Notes: generated by a model from the letters alone, not told the origin. A stretch of DNA of 64,000 bases from Rhizobiaceae bacterium (GCA_017640615.1 JAEPQK010000001.1:62001-126000); one strand, 5' to 3'; counted from the first letter of the stretch, positions 8,323 to 17,090 are shown. Made by a program: numbers and translations.

Positions 8323-9306
8323 ATGACCACCGATATCACCGAGATTGCCGTCCTGCTTGCCGGGAAATCGCATCCGCATGTCAACGAACGCGTGAAGCGG
8401 GAGTTTCGCGCCATCGAACTGGGCGAGGGCGGTCTTGCCGCGCTTGACGAAGCAACGCGCCGCTCAATCCGCGGCGCGGCTGTCATGACCAAAGTGGATG
8501 CGGCCTTTGTCGATGCTTTGCCAACACTCGAGATCGTCGCGAGCTTCGGTGTCGGTTACGATCTGGTCGATGCAAAATACTGCGCGTCGCGCAATATCAT
8601 GGTCACCAACACGCCCGACGTCCTGAGCGAGGAAGTGGCGGACACCGCGCTCGGCCTGCTCATCAATACGGTTCGCGAATTGCCGAAGGCGGAAGCCTGG
8701 CTGCGTGCCGGCCGTTGGAAGGCTGATGGCGCCTACCCGCTGACGCCTGCGACCTTGCGCGGCCGACGCGCCGGCATCTTCGGGCTCGGACGGATCGGGC
8801 TTGCGATTGCACGGCGGCTCGAGGCGCTTGGCCTAACTGTCAGCTACCACAACCGCCGGCCAGTCGAGGGGGTTGGTTACGAGTATCATGCGTGCCTGAA
8901 GGAGATGGCCGCCGCCGTCGACACCCTCATTTCGGTGGTTCCGGGCGGCGCGGCCACCGAGAAGATTGTGAACGCCGAGATATTCGAAGCGCTTGGCCCG
9001 GACGGCATCTTCATCAACATCGGACGCGGCAGCACAGTGGACGAGACCGCGCTCATCGCAGCGCTATCGAACGGCACGATCCGCGCCGCCGGTCTCGATG
9101 TATTTGCCAACGAGCCAAACGTTCCGGAGGCACTGCTAGCGCTCCCCAATGCCTGTCTTCTGCCGCATGTGGGTTCCAGTACGCGACATACGCGCACCGC
9201 GATGGCCGATCTCGTCGTCGACAATCTGGCGTCCTGGTTCAGCGGTGGAAAAGCCGTCACGCCTGTGCCGGAAACCGCCGCATTGAACGGCGAAAAAGCG
9301 CCTTAA
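8323..9306 (+). CDS. D-isomer-specific 2-hydroxyacid dehydrogenase (glyoxylate/hydroxypyruvate reductase-like)
   Basis: A 327-residue NAD(P)-dependent reductase of 2-oxoacids. It has the Rossmann dinucleotide motif GIFGLGRIG (about 148-156), the NIGRGSTVDE segment carrying the substrate-binding Arg, and LLPHVGSST with the catalytic His near the C-terminus. GGAG lies a few bases upstream of the ATG. Its partner LacI regulator and the 2-oxo/hydroxyacid-type TRAP transporter 1.5 kb downstream suggest use of a hydroxy- or oxo-carboxylate, though this is only a context argument. Confidence 0.88.
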   Translation: MTTDITEIAVLLAGKSHPHVNERVKREFRAIELGEGGLAALDEATRRSIRGAAVMTKVDAAFVDALPTLEIVASFGVGYDLVDAKYCASRNIMVTNTPDVLSEEVADTALGLLINTVRELPKAEAWLRAGRWKADGAYPLTPATLRGRRAGIFGLGRIGLAIARRLEALGLTVSYHNRRPVEGVGYEYHACLKEMAAAVDTLISVVPGGAATEKIVNAEIFEALGPDGIFINIGRGSTVDETALIAALSNGTIRAAGLDVFANEPNVPEALLALPNACLLPHVGSSTRHTRTAMADLVVDNLASWFSGGKAVTPVPETAALNGEKAP

Positions 9307-9379
9307 GTCAGCGGGTTAACGTGACCTTAACTGACCTGGGGGAAGGTGTTCCGGAGTTTCATTCCTCCGGGGGCACATC

Positions 9380-9778
9380 ATGGGTCTGGTCAAATCGGGA
9401 GCTGCGATCATGATCGCCGCAGCGGCTGCGGCGGCCTATGTGATGCCGCGCGCCGAAAGCTCCAATGTTGACGCGCCTCAAAGCAAAGCGCCGGCGGAAT
9501 GGTTCGAGCTTTACCACGCTGGTGCATCGACCGGCTGCACACTGCACAAAGGAGCGCCGGCTGGTACCGGTCGGGTCACGCTCAAGCTCGATGGCTGTGC
9601 CGACGATCTGGCGGAATACGCTGACGCCCGCTACTGGAGCGAACGCGACGATGGCGCAGTTGCGCTGGTCGCTGCCGACGGCGCGGTTTTGCTGCAATTC
9701 GCTGCAGGCGATGGCACAGCATATGAGGCCTTCGGCGACGGTGTGCCGCTGTTCTCGCTGGCCGAAAAGAACGACTGA
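9380..9778 (+). CDS. Secreted/anchored small protein, AprI/Inh metalloprotease-inhibitor-like
   Basis: A 132-residue protein with an N-terminal hydrophobic alanine-rich segment (about 7-22) acting as signal or anchor. A compact beta-rich domain with two cysteines (CTLHKG and LDGCAD) follows, then the pattern VALVAADGAVLLQFA. This spacing resembles the AprI/Inh inhibitor fold of rhizobial envelope proteins, although no secreted protease is encoded nearby. The upstream spacer holds a hairpin (CCGGAG at 9351-9356 with CTCCGG at 9365-9370). The assignment is by pattern only. Confidence 0.65.
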   Translation: MGLVKSGAAIMIAAAAAAAYVMPRAESSNVDAPQSKAPAEWFELYHAGASTGCTLHKGAPAGTGRVTLKLDGCADDLAEYADARYWSERDDGAVALVAADGAVLLQFAAGDGTAYEAFGDGVPLFSLAEKND

Positions 9779-9782
9779 CCGC

Positions 9783-10556
9783 CTACTCCGCGGCTGCGGA
9801 AAATACGCCGCGCGCAGCGCGGTGCTGGCGCACCGCATCGCCAAACGCTTCGAAAATCCGCGCCGAGTTGGTGTCTGAATGCACCCAATATTCAGGGTGC
9901 CATTGTACGCCGACGGCGAATGCCGGCGCATCCTTCACCGAGACGGCCTCGACCGTGCCGTCCGGTGCAATCGCCTCGACAATCAGCTTTTCGCCCAGCC
10001 GGTCGGCTGCCTGACGGTGGACTGAATTCACCATGATTTCGCCAGGGCCATAGACATCGGCAAGGCAAGAACCCTCGGCGATGCGCACCGTGTGCTTGAG
10101 CGCGAAACGTTCGTCGCGATCATCCGATTCTGCGCCGCGATGGTCCATGCGGCCATCGATTTCCTGGACTTCTGCCGCAAGCGTGCCGCCCAGGGCGACG
10201 TTCAGTTCCTGAATGCCGCGGCAGATCGCCAGAAGCGGGACGCCGGCATCAATCGACTTGCGGATAAGCGGCAGTGAGGTTGCGTCCCGGTCGGGATCGT
10301 AGGGGCCATTTGCCTCGGTCGCCTCACCGCCATAGAGGGTCGGGTGTACGTTGGAGCGCGAGCCGGTGACCAGCACGCCATCGACGCTTTCCAGCAGAGA
10401 ATCGAGGTCGAGCGCGTCGCCCATCGCCGGTACGATGACCGGCAAAAGGCCAGCTGCCGCCACAACCGCCTCGAGATATTGCTCGGGCGCAGCATGCCAA
10501 TTGTAGTTGTCGAAGAAGCGTTTGTCGGCCGTAACGGCCACCAGCGGCTGTTTCAT
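9783..10556 (-). CDS. Gamma-glutamyl-gamma-aminobutyrate hydrolase family (class-I glutamine amidotransferase)
   Basis: Class-I glutamine-amidotransferase-fold hydrolase of about 257 residues, related to the hydrolase that releases GABA from gamma-glutamyl-GABA in putrescine breakdown. The nucleophile lies in LAICRGIQELN and the catalytic His/Glu in GVQWHPEY. I chose the ATG at 10556 (MKQPLVAVTADKR) because the family begins there; a further 20 upstream residues in frame look non-coding. No other putrescine genes are nearby, so the true substrate may differ. It ends 4 bases from the convergent AprI-like gene. Confidence 0.85.
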   Translation of the reverse strand: MKQPLVAVTADKRFFDNYNWHAAPEQYLEAVVAAAGLLPVIVPAMGDALDLDSLLESVDGVLVTGSRSNVHPTLYGGEATEANGPYDPDRDATSLPLIRKSIDAGVPLLAICRGIQELNVALGGTLAAEVQEIDGRMDHRGAESDDRDERFALKHTVRIAEGSCLADVYGPGEIMVNSVHRQAADRLGEKLIVEAIAPDGTVEAVSVKDAPAFAVGVQWHPEYWVHSDTNSARIFEAFGDAVRQHRAARGVFSAAAE

Positions 10557-10662
10557 TCTGCTTAGTCCCGGCTCAATTGCGGTGAAAATCATAGCCGATG
10601 CCGGCGTATCCGACACCTACTTTAGTAGCAAGCACCTGGTCAGTTAGCAAAAAAGCGAGTCA

Positions 10663-10679
10663 TTGGGCATGTGGCCCAA
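10663..10679. promoter_or_regulatory. Dyad in the puuD-like/dctP divergent spacer
   Basis: TTGGGC-ATGTG-GCCCAA is a perfect 6-bp inverted repeat in the 299-base divergent spacer upstream of the TRAP operon. It is a candidate operator. No clear promoter hexamers stand out elsewhere in this spacer. Confidence 0.35.
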
Positions 10680-10855
10680 GTGCCCGAAATATATGCAGTT
10701 TACCATGCCTGTAGGCGAAAATACCATATCGTGCGCGTGCAGCCCCGCAGGCGCTGGACTTGGCCATTGCACCGTGTATTGTCACAGCCTGACCGTGATG
10801 CGGCGAATGCTGCGGGCGGTCACGGGATTCCAGAGTACCAATGGGAGAGAAATCT

Positions 10856-11950
10856 ATGGATCGTCGTTCATTTATCAAGAAGGCGGGTCTTGCCGGCGCC
10901 GGGGCGGCCGCGGCCACCACGCTGGCCACGCCCGCCATCTCGCAGAACACGCAGGACATGGTCATCGTTTCGACCTGGCCGCGCGACTTTCCGGGCCTCG
11001 GCCTGCCGGCGCAGCGCCTTGCCGCGCGCATCGCAGAGCTGACTGACGGTCGGTTCAACGTTCAGTATTTCGCCGCCGGCGAGCGCGTAGGCGCGTTCGA
11101 CTCATTCGACGAAGTGGCCTCCGGCAACGCGCAGGCCTATATCGGCGCCGACTATTACTGGATCGGCAAGCATGCCGGTTGGGCCGCCTTCACGGCTATT
11201 CCCTTCGGCCTGACCTACACCGAGATCGACGCCTGGACGAAATATGGCGGCGGTCAGGAGCTGTGGGACGAGCTGGCCGGTGAGTTCGGCCTCAAGAACT
11301 TCGCCTGCGGCAACACGGGCGTGCAGATGGGTGGTTGGTTCAACAAGGAGATCAACTCCGCCGACGACCTCAAGGGCCTCAAGATGCGTATTCCGGGCCA
11401 GGGCGGCCAGGTGCTGACCAAACTCGGCGCATCGACGGTTTCGCTGCCGGGCGGCCAGATCTACGAAAATCTCGTATCTGGCGCTATCGACGCGACCGAG
11501 TGGGTCGGCCCGTACAACGACTACTTCCTCAAGTTCTACGAAGCTGCCAAGTTCTACTACTGGCCTGGCATGCACGAGCCGGGCGCGCAGATCGCCTTCG
11601 GCATGAACAAGAGCTGGTGGGAAGGGCTTTCCGCAACGGATCAGGCGATCATTCAGGCCGCCTGTAACGAGGAAAACGCCCGCACGATGGCTGAAACCAA
11701 CAACTTCAACGGTGAATACCTGCAGCGGCTCATCAACGAGCACGGCGTCGAACTCAAGGAGTTCAACGACGATGTTTACGCCGCATTCGGTAGCGCTGCC
11801 GGTGAAGTCCTCGAAGAAGCCAAGGCGCACAGCGATCTGGCTGCCCGCATCATGACCTCGGTCGAAGAGGCTCGCGCCTCGATCGGTGCGTGGACCAGCA
11901 TTTCCGACATGGCCTACGTCCAGCGCCGTAACAAGGCTCTCGGCATCTAA
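10856..11950 (+). CDS. dctP: TRAP transporter substrate-binding protein (2-oxo/hydroxy-monocarboxylate type)
   Basis: Periplasmic solute receptor of a TRAP transporter, 364 residues. A twin-arginine signal (DRRSFIKK) with an alanine-rich core shows Tat export. The ATG at 10856 follows GGGAGAGA by 5 bases; an in-frame ATG at 10841 is part of that ribosome site. The LKGLKMRIPGQGG segment with a conserved Arg and the ATEWVGPYND segment resemble TakP-like receptors for 2-oxoacids or lactate, so such a ligand is likely, although this rests on remembered family patterns. Confidence 0.87.
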   Translation: MDRRSFIKKAGLAGAGAAAATTLATPAISQNTQDMVIVSTWPRDFPGLGLPAQRLAARIAELTDGRFNVQYFAAGERVGAFDSFDEVASGNAQAYIGADYYWIGKHAGWAAFTAIPFGLTYTEIDAWTKYGGGQELWDELAGEFGLKNFACGNTGVQMGGWFNKEINSADDLKGLKMRIPGQGGQVLTKLGASTVSLPGGQIYENLVSGAIDATEWVGPYNDYFLKFYEAAKFYYWPGMHEPGAQIAFGMNKSWWEGLSATDQAIIQAACNEENARTMAETNNFNGEYLQRLINEHGVELKEFNDDVYAAFGSAAGEVLEEAKAHSDLAARIMTSVEEARASIGAWTSISDMAYVQRRNKALGI

Positions 11951-11976
11951 CATCCTGAGCCATTTCACTGGCTTTG

Positions 11977-12006
11977 GTGGGGACGGGGCTCAAGCTCCGT
12001 CCCCAC
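11977..12006 (+). promoter_or_regulatory. Intercistronic stem-loop between dctP and dctQ
   Basis: GTGGGGACGG (11977-11986) pairs perfectly with CCGTCCCCAC (11997-12006), and three inner pairs close a TCAA tetraloop. It sits 26 bases after the dctP stop. Such hairpins can block 3' decay or attenuate read-through, which would favour excess receptor over membrane subunits. There is no T-run. Confidence 0.6.
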
Positions 12007-12025
12007 TGCAAATGAGGTATGAGGG

Positions 12026-13021
12026 ATGACCGTTGAAGGGAGCGCGGCCGTCTCGCGGCCGTCAGGGACCGGCAGCATCGCGCTTATTTTCGGTTGGGTG
12101 AATCTCGCCGTTCTGGTCGCGTTTCTGATCAATAATTTTCTTATCAACGCATTCGATTGGCCGGGGACCGCGCTGTTTTCGTCAGCGGAGGGCGGGTTGG
12201 CCTGGGTGCAGCTCGCGCTTTATGTCGCCGCGCTTGTCTGTGGTGCGGTGTTTGCGTTTTCGCGACGCGACGTGGTGTTGCGCGAAGAAGCGGAGCGCGT
12301 TTCAAACATCAACACCTTCTTCATACGCTGGGCGTTCTGGATGGTGCTCATCGTCGGCGTTGTCGACGTTACGATCACCTTCCTGCGGGTCGAAGGATTT
12401 CTCGAGCAACTGTTCGGGGCAGATATCAATCGCGATCTCGGACTGCCGCACTATCGCGGTGTCTATATCCACGTTCCGCTGATGATCATCAGCATATTCT
12501 TTGCGATGTTCACGCGTACGCTGGGCTTTGTGTGGCTGGCGCTGCTGATCGTGATCGCGGAACTCCTGATCGTGTTCTCGCGCTTCCTGTTTTCATACGA
12601 ACAGCCGTTCATGGCCGATCTGGTGCGGTTCTGGTACGGCGCGCTGTTCCTGTTCGCCAGCGCCTATACACTGCTGGAGGAGGGGCATGTGCGCGTCGAC
12701 GTGTTCTACGCTTCGTTTTCCTCCCGCACCAAGGGCGCGGTCAACGCTGTCGGCGCTGTCACCATGGGCATCCTGTTTTGTTGGACCATCCTGATCGTGG
12801 GCATGGGCAGCAAGGCGGCTATCATCAACTCACCCGTCTTCAATTTCGAAGTCACGCAGTCGGCTGCTTTCGGCATGTTCGTAAAGTATCTGATGGCTGG
12901 CTTCCTGGGCATCTTCGCCATTTCGATGATGATCCAGTTCGTGTCCGGCCTGTTCGCAGCGCTGGCTGACTGGCGGGACGACCCGGGTGGGGTCGAGCAC
13001 ACGGGAGCGCACGCCAGCTAG
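12026..13021 (+). CDS. dctQ: TRAP transporter small permease (DctQ), N-terminally extended
   Basis: Small membrane subunit of the TRAP transporter. At 331 residues it is much longer than the usual 160-220. Hydrophobic segments near 17-38, 53-75 and 97-118, plus a long one at about 147-190, precede the recognisable DctQ domain (about 195-320, with EEGHVRVDVF). The gene is in an operon with dctP and dctM, and GAGGG lies just upstream of the ATG. Extended DctQ proteins accompany long DctM partners in some 2-oxoacid-type systems, so this looks like a subfamily trait rather than an error. Confidence 0.85.
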   Translation: MTVEGSAAVSRPSGTGSIALIFGWVNLAVLVAFLINNFLINAFDWPGTALFSSAEGGLAWVQLALYVAALVCGAVFAFSRRDVVLREEAERVSNINTFFIRWAFWMVLIVGVVDVTITFLRVEGFLEQLFGADINRDLGLPHYRGVYIHVPLMIISIFFAMFTRTLGFVWLALLIVIAELLIVFSRFLFSYEQPFMADLVRFWYGALFLFASAYTLLEEGHVRVDVFYASFSSRTKGAVNAVGAVTMGILFCWTILIVGMGSKAAIINSPVFNFEVTQSAAFGMFVKYLMAGFLGIFAISMMIQFVSGLFAALADWRDDPGGVEHTGAHAS

Positions 13022-13045
13022 GCGCGCATAGGGTTCGGGCGACAC

Positions 13046-15712
13046 ATGGAACTTCTATTTCTTCTTGTTCTTCTCGTCCTGATGGCCGGTGCGCTGGCCT
13101 CCGGATATCCTGTCGCTTTCGCCCTTCCGGGTTCGGCGATCCTCTCGGTGCTGATTGCCGCGATCTGCGGCTATCTGTTTGCCGGCAATGTCGATGCCTA
13201 TTTCGCGCAAGGCGGGCCCGGCCAATGGCTGAGTGCCGGCGTGACAAACCTTCGAGGGGTCTACTGGGAACCTGAGCGAGATACGCTCATAGCCATTCCG
13301 CTTTTCGTGTTCATGGGCATTATGCTGCAGCGTTCGCGCATCGCAGAAGACCTGCTGATCGCGATGGCGCAGCTCTTCGGCCCAATCCCCGGCGGCCTCG
13401 GTATTTCCGTGGTGTTCGTTGGTGCGCTACTTGCAGCAACAACCGGCATTGTGGGCGCGACCGTTGTCGCTATGGGCCTGATTTCGCTGCCGGCAATGCT
13501 GCGAAACAACTATTCGCAGTCGCTCGCGACGGGCACTATCGCCGCCTCCGGTACGCTCGGGCAGATCATTCCGCCCTCCATCGTGCTCATCATTCTTGCC
13601 GACCAGCTGGCGAGTGCCGCCGACCAGGCCGGCACGGCCCGCACTGCGCTCTACAAAGCGGCCACCGGCGAACTGACCATGCCGAGCACCTTCAACGTCA
13701 CCCCAACGAGCGCGGGAGAGATGTTCCTCGGCGCTTTCATTCCGGGTCTGGTGCTGGTCGGCCTCTACATGGTGTTCATTCTGGTGCGGGCGCTGATCAA
13801 CCCGAAGGTGGCGCCGGCCGTGCCTTACGAAGGTAAATATGACGCCGGGTTCGCCGGTCGGGTGCTGCTTGCACTGGTGCCGCCGCTGGCACTCATCTTC
13901 ATCGTGCTGGGCTCGATCATCGGGGGCATCGCGACCGTCAACCAGGCAGGCGCGATCGGCGCCGCGGGCGCACTCATCATGGCAGGCTACAAGCTACATG
14001 ACGGAAAGGGTCTGCGCCCCTATTACCCGGCGCTCATCGCCATTGCGTCGCTGGTGTTCATGGCGCTCATCCGCACACAGTTCGACGTGAATGTGAAGGC
14101 GATCGAGACCGACCGCGACATGCTGGGCGTGGTGCTAATGGCGGTGGCGCTGGCGCTGCTGGTCGTGGCTCTCGTCTGGAGCAGCCTGCGCGCCATCCGC
14201 ATCGATAACACCATGTATGGCGTGATGGTCGAGACGGCGAAAACCACGTCGCTGGTCTTCATCATCCTTCTGGGCGCTGCGATGCTGACGGCGGCCTTCC
14301 GCTCATTCGGCGGTGAGGAACTGGTGCGCGAATTCCTGACCGGCCTGCCGGGTGGGTTCTGGTTCCAGTTCTTCGTCGTGATGGCGGTGATATTCGTGCT
14401 CGGCTTCTTCCTCGATTTCATCGAGATCGCTGTTGTGGTGGTGCCCATTGTCGCTCCGATCCTCCTGGCCGATCCGGGCGCCAATGTGACCGCTGTCTGG
14501 CTCGGCGTGATGATCGGTCTGAACATCCAGACGTCATTCCTCACGCCGCCCTTCGGCTTCGCGCTGTTCTACCTGCGTGGTGTCGCGCCGGCTGTCGTGA
14601 AGACCATCCAGATTTATCGCGGTGTCATCGCGTTCATCCTGCTGCAGCTCGTCGCTCTTGCCATCGTGGCTTATGCGCCGCCGCTGGTGAACTATCTTCC
14701 GAGCCGCGTTGCGCTGCTTTCGGAGACTTCGCCGCCGCCGCGTAATCCTTCGCTGCAATATTGCGTCGATCGTTATGTCTTCGAGACGCTGGACACCGAT
14801 GGCGACCGCATACGTGGCCTGCTGGTGAGTGCAGAAGGGTTGGACCTGAGCGTTCTCCCCGAGCGCTTCCGGAACCGCCTCGCGGACAGTTTCGATGAGG
14901 CGGACAGCGTGTTCGGGCTGGTCGGCGACGTGCGGACGGCCGAGCAGGCTGTTATCGACGCGACGCCGGCTTACCGTCCGCTGCACAATACCGTGCGCGA
15001 TATCGAGCGCGATATTCGGCGCCATGAGGCCGAGATCACCGAACTGCGGACCCGCATTTCGCGGCTGCGGGGCGACGATCCGGATATCGTCGAGCGGCGT
15101 GACCGGCTTTCCACCCATCTGGAAGAGCTGGAAGCGGAGAAGGCGCAGCTTGAGGCGCAGATTCCCGAGGAATGGGATGGCGTTCATGACGAGTTTGCCA
15201 AGCTGACGCGCGCGGAGACGCAGGCCGGAAACGCTTATCGTCGGGCGGCCGACAATGCGTATCGCCCGGTGTCGGATGTTGTGGCGCTTCTGCGCGGTGT
15301 CGAGCCGCTGGAAGCGCTACGCGCCAGCATCGCGGAGCTGCAGCCTGAAATCGAAGGCGGCGACCCTGCAGACCTCGCGGACCGGCTGGCGGAGCTGCAG
15401 TCACAGTCCGACGCGATTGAGGGCGCGAGCGATGTGCGCTCGGGTCTGGGCGATGCCCGCCGCGCTCTGGAGGAAGAGACCCCTGATCGTGCGACCGCGT
15501 CCGAGGGCGTAGCGGAGGCACTTGCCGCCGCAGATGAGGAACTCGCCTGGCGCGAGCCAGCCGCTGCCGATCTGCTGCCGGTTCTCGGTCCTTACGAAGA
15601 GGCTATCCGCACCAATATCGGCCTGCGTCAGCTGCCGCGGTTCCCGCGTGAACAGGCGCTTTACGTGGCGAGCTGTAACGCTTCGCACCGGGATATCTCG
15701 CTGAACTTCTAG
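13046..15712 (+). CDS. dctM: TRAP transporter large permease (DctM) with long C-terminal coiled-coil extension
   Basis: Large membrane subunit, 888 residues against about 430-450 for simple DctM. The first ~560 residues carry the DctM permease segments, including the SGTLGQIIPPSIVLIIL loop, with an enlarged loop after it. After the last hydrophobic segment (about 530-555) comes a ~330-residue charged region. Its heptad-rich stretch at roughly 645-720 (RDIERDIRRHEAEITELRTR, then HLEELEAEKAQLEAQ) should form a coiled coil. The frame is continuous with no stop or frameshift. The extension probably organises the complex or binds a soluble partner; its side of the membrane is not certain. Confidence 0.85.
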   Translation: MELLFLLVLLVLMAGALASGYPVAFALPGSAILSVLIAAICGYLFAGNVDAYFAQGGPGQWLSAGVTNLRGVYWEPERDTLIAIPLFVFMGIMLQRSRIAEDLLIAMAQLFGPIPGGLGISVVFVGALLAATTGIVGATVVAMGLISLPAMLRNNYSQSLATGTIAASGTLGQIIPPSIVLIILADQLASAADQAGTARTALYKAATGELTMPSTFNVTPTSAGEMFLGAFIPGLVLVGLYMVFILVRALINPKVAPAVPYEGKYDAGFAGRVLLALVPPLALIFIVLGSIIGGIATVNQAGAIGAAGALIMAGYKLHDGKGLRPYYPALIAIASLVFMALIRTQFDVNVKAIETDRDMLGVVLMAVALALLVVALVWSSLRAIRIDNTMYGVMVETAKTTSLVFIILLGAAMLTAAFRSFGGEELVREFLTGLPGGFWFQFFVVMAVIFVLGFFLDFIEIAVVVVPIVAPILLADPGANVTAVWLGVMIGLNIQTSFLTPPFGFALFYLRGVAPAVVKTIQIYRGVIAFILLQLVALAIVAYAPPLVNYLPSRVALLSETSPPPRNPSLQYCVDRYVFETLDTDGDRIRGLLVSAEGLDLSVLPERFRNRLADSFDEADSVFGLVGDVRTAEQAVIDATPAYRPLHNTVRDIERDIRRHEAEITELRTRISRLRGDDPDIVERRDRLSTHLEELEAEKAQLEAQIPEEWDGVHDEFAKLTRAETQAGNAYRRAADNAYRPVSDVVALLRGVEPLEALRASIAELQPEIEGGDPADLADRLAELQSQSDAIEGASDVRSGLGDARRALEEETPDRATASEGVAEALAAADEELAWREPAAADLLPVLGPYEEAIRTNIGLRQLPRFPREQALYVASCNASHRDISLNF

Positions 15713-15841
15713 TAGAAGTTCCTCTCGCTCGCGGGCTGGCTCGCCGCTTCGGCGGGCCCTTCGCGGGAGCGCCTAACGGTCGGCGGCCGGCGGTCGCCAC
15801 CTTGGCAACTAGCAGGGCGATGCGGCAGCTGGTTCACGGTT

Positions 15842-15876
15842 CCGGAATGGATCCCGGATCAAGTCCGGGATGACGA
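15842..15876 (+). repeat. REP-like palindromic repeat, copy A
   Basis: A 35-base unit that itself folds (ATCCCGGA-N5-TCCGGGAT). It is the exact reverse complement, 35 of 35 bases, of copy B at 15968-16002. Similar GGATCCCGGA...TCCGGGATGACG palindromes are scattered in many alphaproteobacterial genomes. Confidence 0.85.
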
Positions 15877-15967
15877 CCAAGTGTTGGTGACGGCGCGGAC
15901 TACTGAGGTCAACTTAGCCATACCAGCGGCGCTCAACGCTCAAGATCGGTTGCGGGACTATCCCACT

Positions 15968-16002
15968 TCGTCATCCCGGACTTGATCCGGGATCCATTCC
16001 GG
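15968..16002 (-). repeat. REP-like palindromic repeat, copy B
   Basis: Exact inverted copy of the unit at 15842-15876, separated from it by 91 bases. The identity stops abruptly at both ends, so the arms are exactly 35 bases. The pair could form one large cruciform or two small hairpins. Confidence 0.85.
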
Positions 16003-16170
16003 TACCTCAAAACCGAACCTGCGCAGCCGAATGCACACTCACTCCTTCCGCGGCGTAATTCCTATCGCGGCGGTGGCTGAACCGGGCATGGAGGAAAAAT
16101 GTTGCCAGAAGTCAATTGGGAGACGGAACCATGGGGCGGGTGTCTGCTTGATGGATCGTCGGTACACCCC

Positions 16171-16201
16171 AACAAAAAAGGGCGCCTTGTGAGCGCCCTT
16201 T
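16171..16201 (-). terminator. Rho-independent terminator of the Bax-inhibitor-1 gene
   Basis: On the minus strand AAAGGGCGC pairs with GCGCCCTTT over a 7-base loop and runs into six T residues. It begins 23 bases after the stop. In the plus direction the T-run is shorter, so it may only partly stop dctM transcripts. Confidence 0.85.
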
Positions 16202-16223
16202 CGTTTGGTCTCTCAGTTCGCTG

Positions 16224-17003
16224 CTATTCGCGGTTGCCCAGGAACTGCAGCAGGAACATGAAGAGGTTGATGAAGTCGAGGTAGAGACGTAGCGCGCCCA
16301 TGATCGCCTTGCGGCCGGCAACAACAGCGCCGTCGCCCTCGTAATACATCTCCTTGATCTGCTGCGTATCGTAGGCGGTGAGGCCTGCGAAGATCAGCAC
16401 GCCGATACCCGAGATCGCAAACTGCAGCGCGGGCGAAGCGAGGAAGATGTTCACCACCATGGCGATGATCAGGCCGATCAGACCCATGAACAGGAACGAG
16501 CCCATTCCGGTCAGGTCGCGCTTGGTCGTGTAACCCCACAGCGACAATGCGCCAAAAGAAGCCGCGGTGATGAAGAAGGTCTGCACGATCGAGCCGGTCG
16601 TGAAGACCAGGAAGATCGAGGACAGCGATATGCCGACGAGCGCGGCATAGACCCAGAAGGTCGTCTGAGCCGCCGACACGCTCATTTTGTGAACGCGGAA
16701 CGACAGGAAGAAGACCAGCGCCAGCGGCGCCAGCATTACCACCCAACGCAGCGGCGAACCGTAAATCACGGCGCCGAACTGGGTAAGCATCTTGCCATTT
16801 CCGAGAGTGGCGACGGCCGAAGCCGGGTCACCCGTCGTTGCGAGCGACACGGTGCCGAGCGCGGCCACGCCGGTGATTGCGAGACCCAGCGCCATCAGGT
16901 TGTAGACCCTGAGCATATATGAGCGCAGGCCCTCGTCTATTGAGGCGTCCGCGCGGCTTCCTACAGATGCCGTGCGTGCCTGATAATTGCGAAGGTCAGC
17001 CAT
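16224..17003 (-). CDS. Bax inhibitor-1 / YbhL family membrane protein
   Basis: A 259-residue inner-membrane protein with a soluble N-terminus and seven hydrophobic segments. It belongs to the BI-1/YccA-like family, pH-sensitive calcium-leak channels in characterised members. The C-terminal AYDTQQIKEMYYEGD stretch with paired acidic residues is typical. GAGGAA precedes the ATG by 5 bases. It is transcribed alone, with its own predicted promoter and a hairpin leader resembling the ybhL RNA motif, and it ends in a strong terminator. Confidence 0.9.
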   Translation of the reverse strand: MADLRNYQARTASVGSRADASIDEGLRSYMLRVYNLMALGLAITGVAALGTVSLATTGDPASAVATLGNGKMLTQFGAVIYGSPLRWVVMLAPLALVFFLSFRVHKMSVSAAQTTFWVYAALVGISLSSIFLVFTTGSIVQTFFITAASFGALSLWGYTTKRDLTGMGSFLFMGLIGLIIAMVVNIFLASPALQFAISGIGVLIFAGLTAYDTQQIKEMYYEGDGAVVAGRKAIMGALRLYLDFINLFMFLLQFLGNRE

Positions 17004-17052
17004 GTGATTCCTCTAGTAGCTCCGTCCCGTCGGGGGTCGGGGCGCGTTTTAG

Positions 17053-17090
17053 ACATACGCCCAGGCGCCGCTGGCGGGACTCCAGCATGC
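17053..17090 (-). ncRNA. Probable ybhL-type 5' leader RNA hairpin
   Basis: On the minus strand this segment folds with a GCATGC/GCGTATGT base stem and inner GC-rich helices around CCGCCAGCGGCG, directly downstream of the predicted promoter and 49 bases before the BI-1 start. A conserved leader named ybhL is known upstream of BI-1/YbhL genes in alphaproteobacteria. I infer identity from position and hairpin shape, not from a covariance search. Confidence 0.55.

Larger units (their letters stand above)
15713..16176. other. Gene-poor spacer after dctM
   Basis: About 460 bases without a convincing gene. It holds a small GC stem with a TTCG loop near 15750, a pair of inverted 35-base repeats, and a 61-codon frame starting at 16099 that runs through the downstream terminator and is probably not a gene. 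No tRNA-like or promoter structure stands out. Confidence 0.6.

Noticed and set aside
16099-16284. 61-codon frame with a good ribosome site (GGAGGAAAA) in the dctM spacer
   Set aside because: It runs through a strong terminator and into the 3' end of the Bax-inhibitor gene, with no protein-like pattern.
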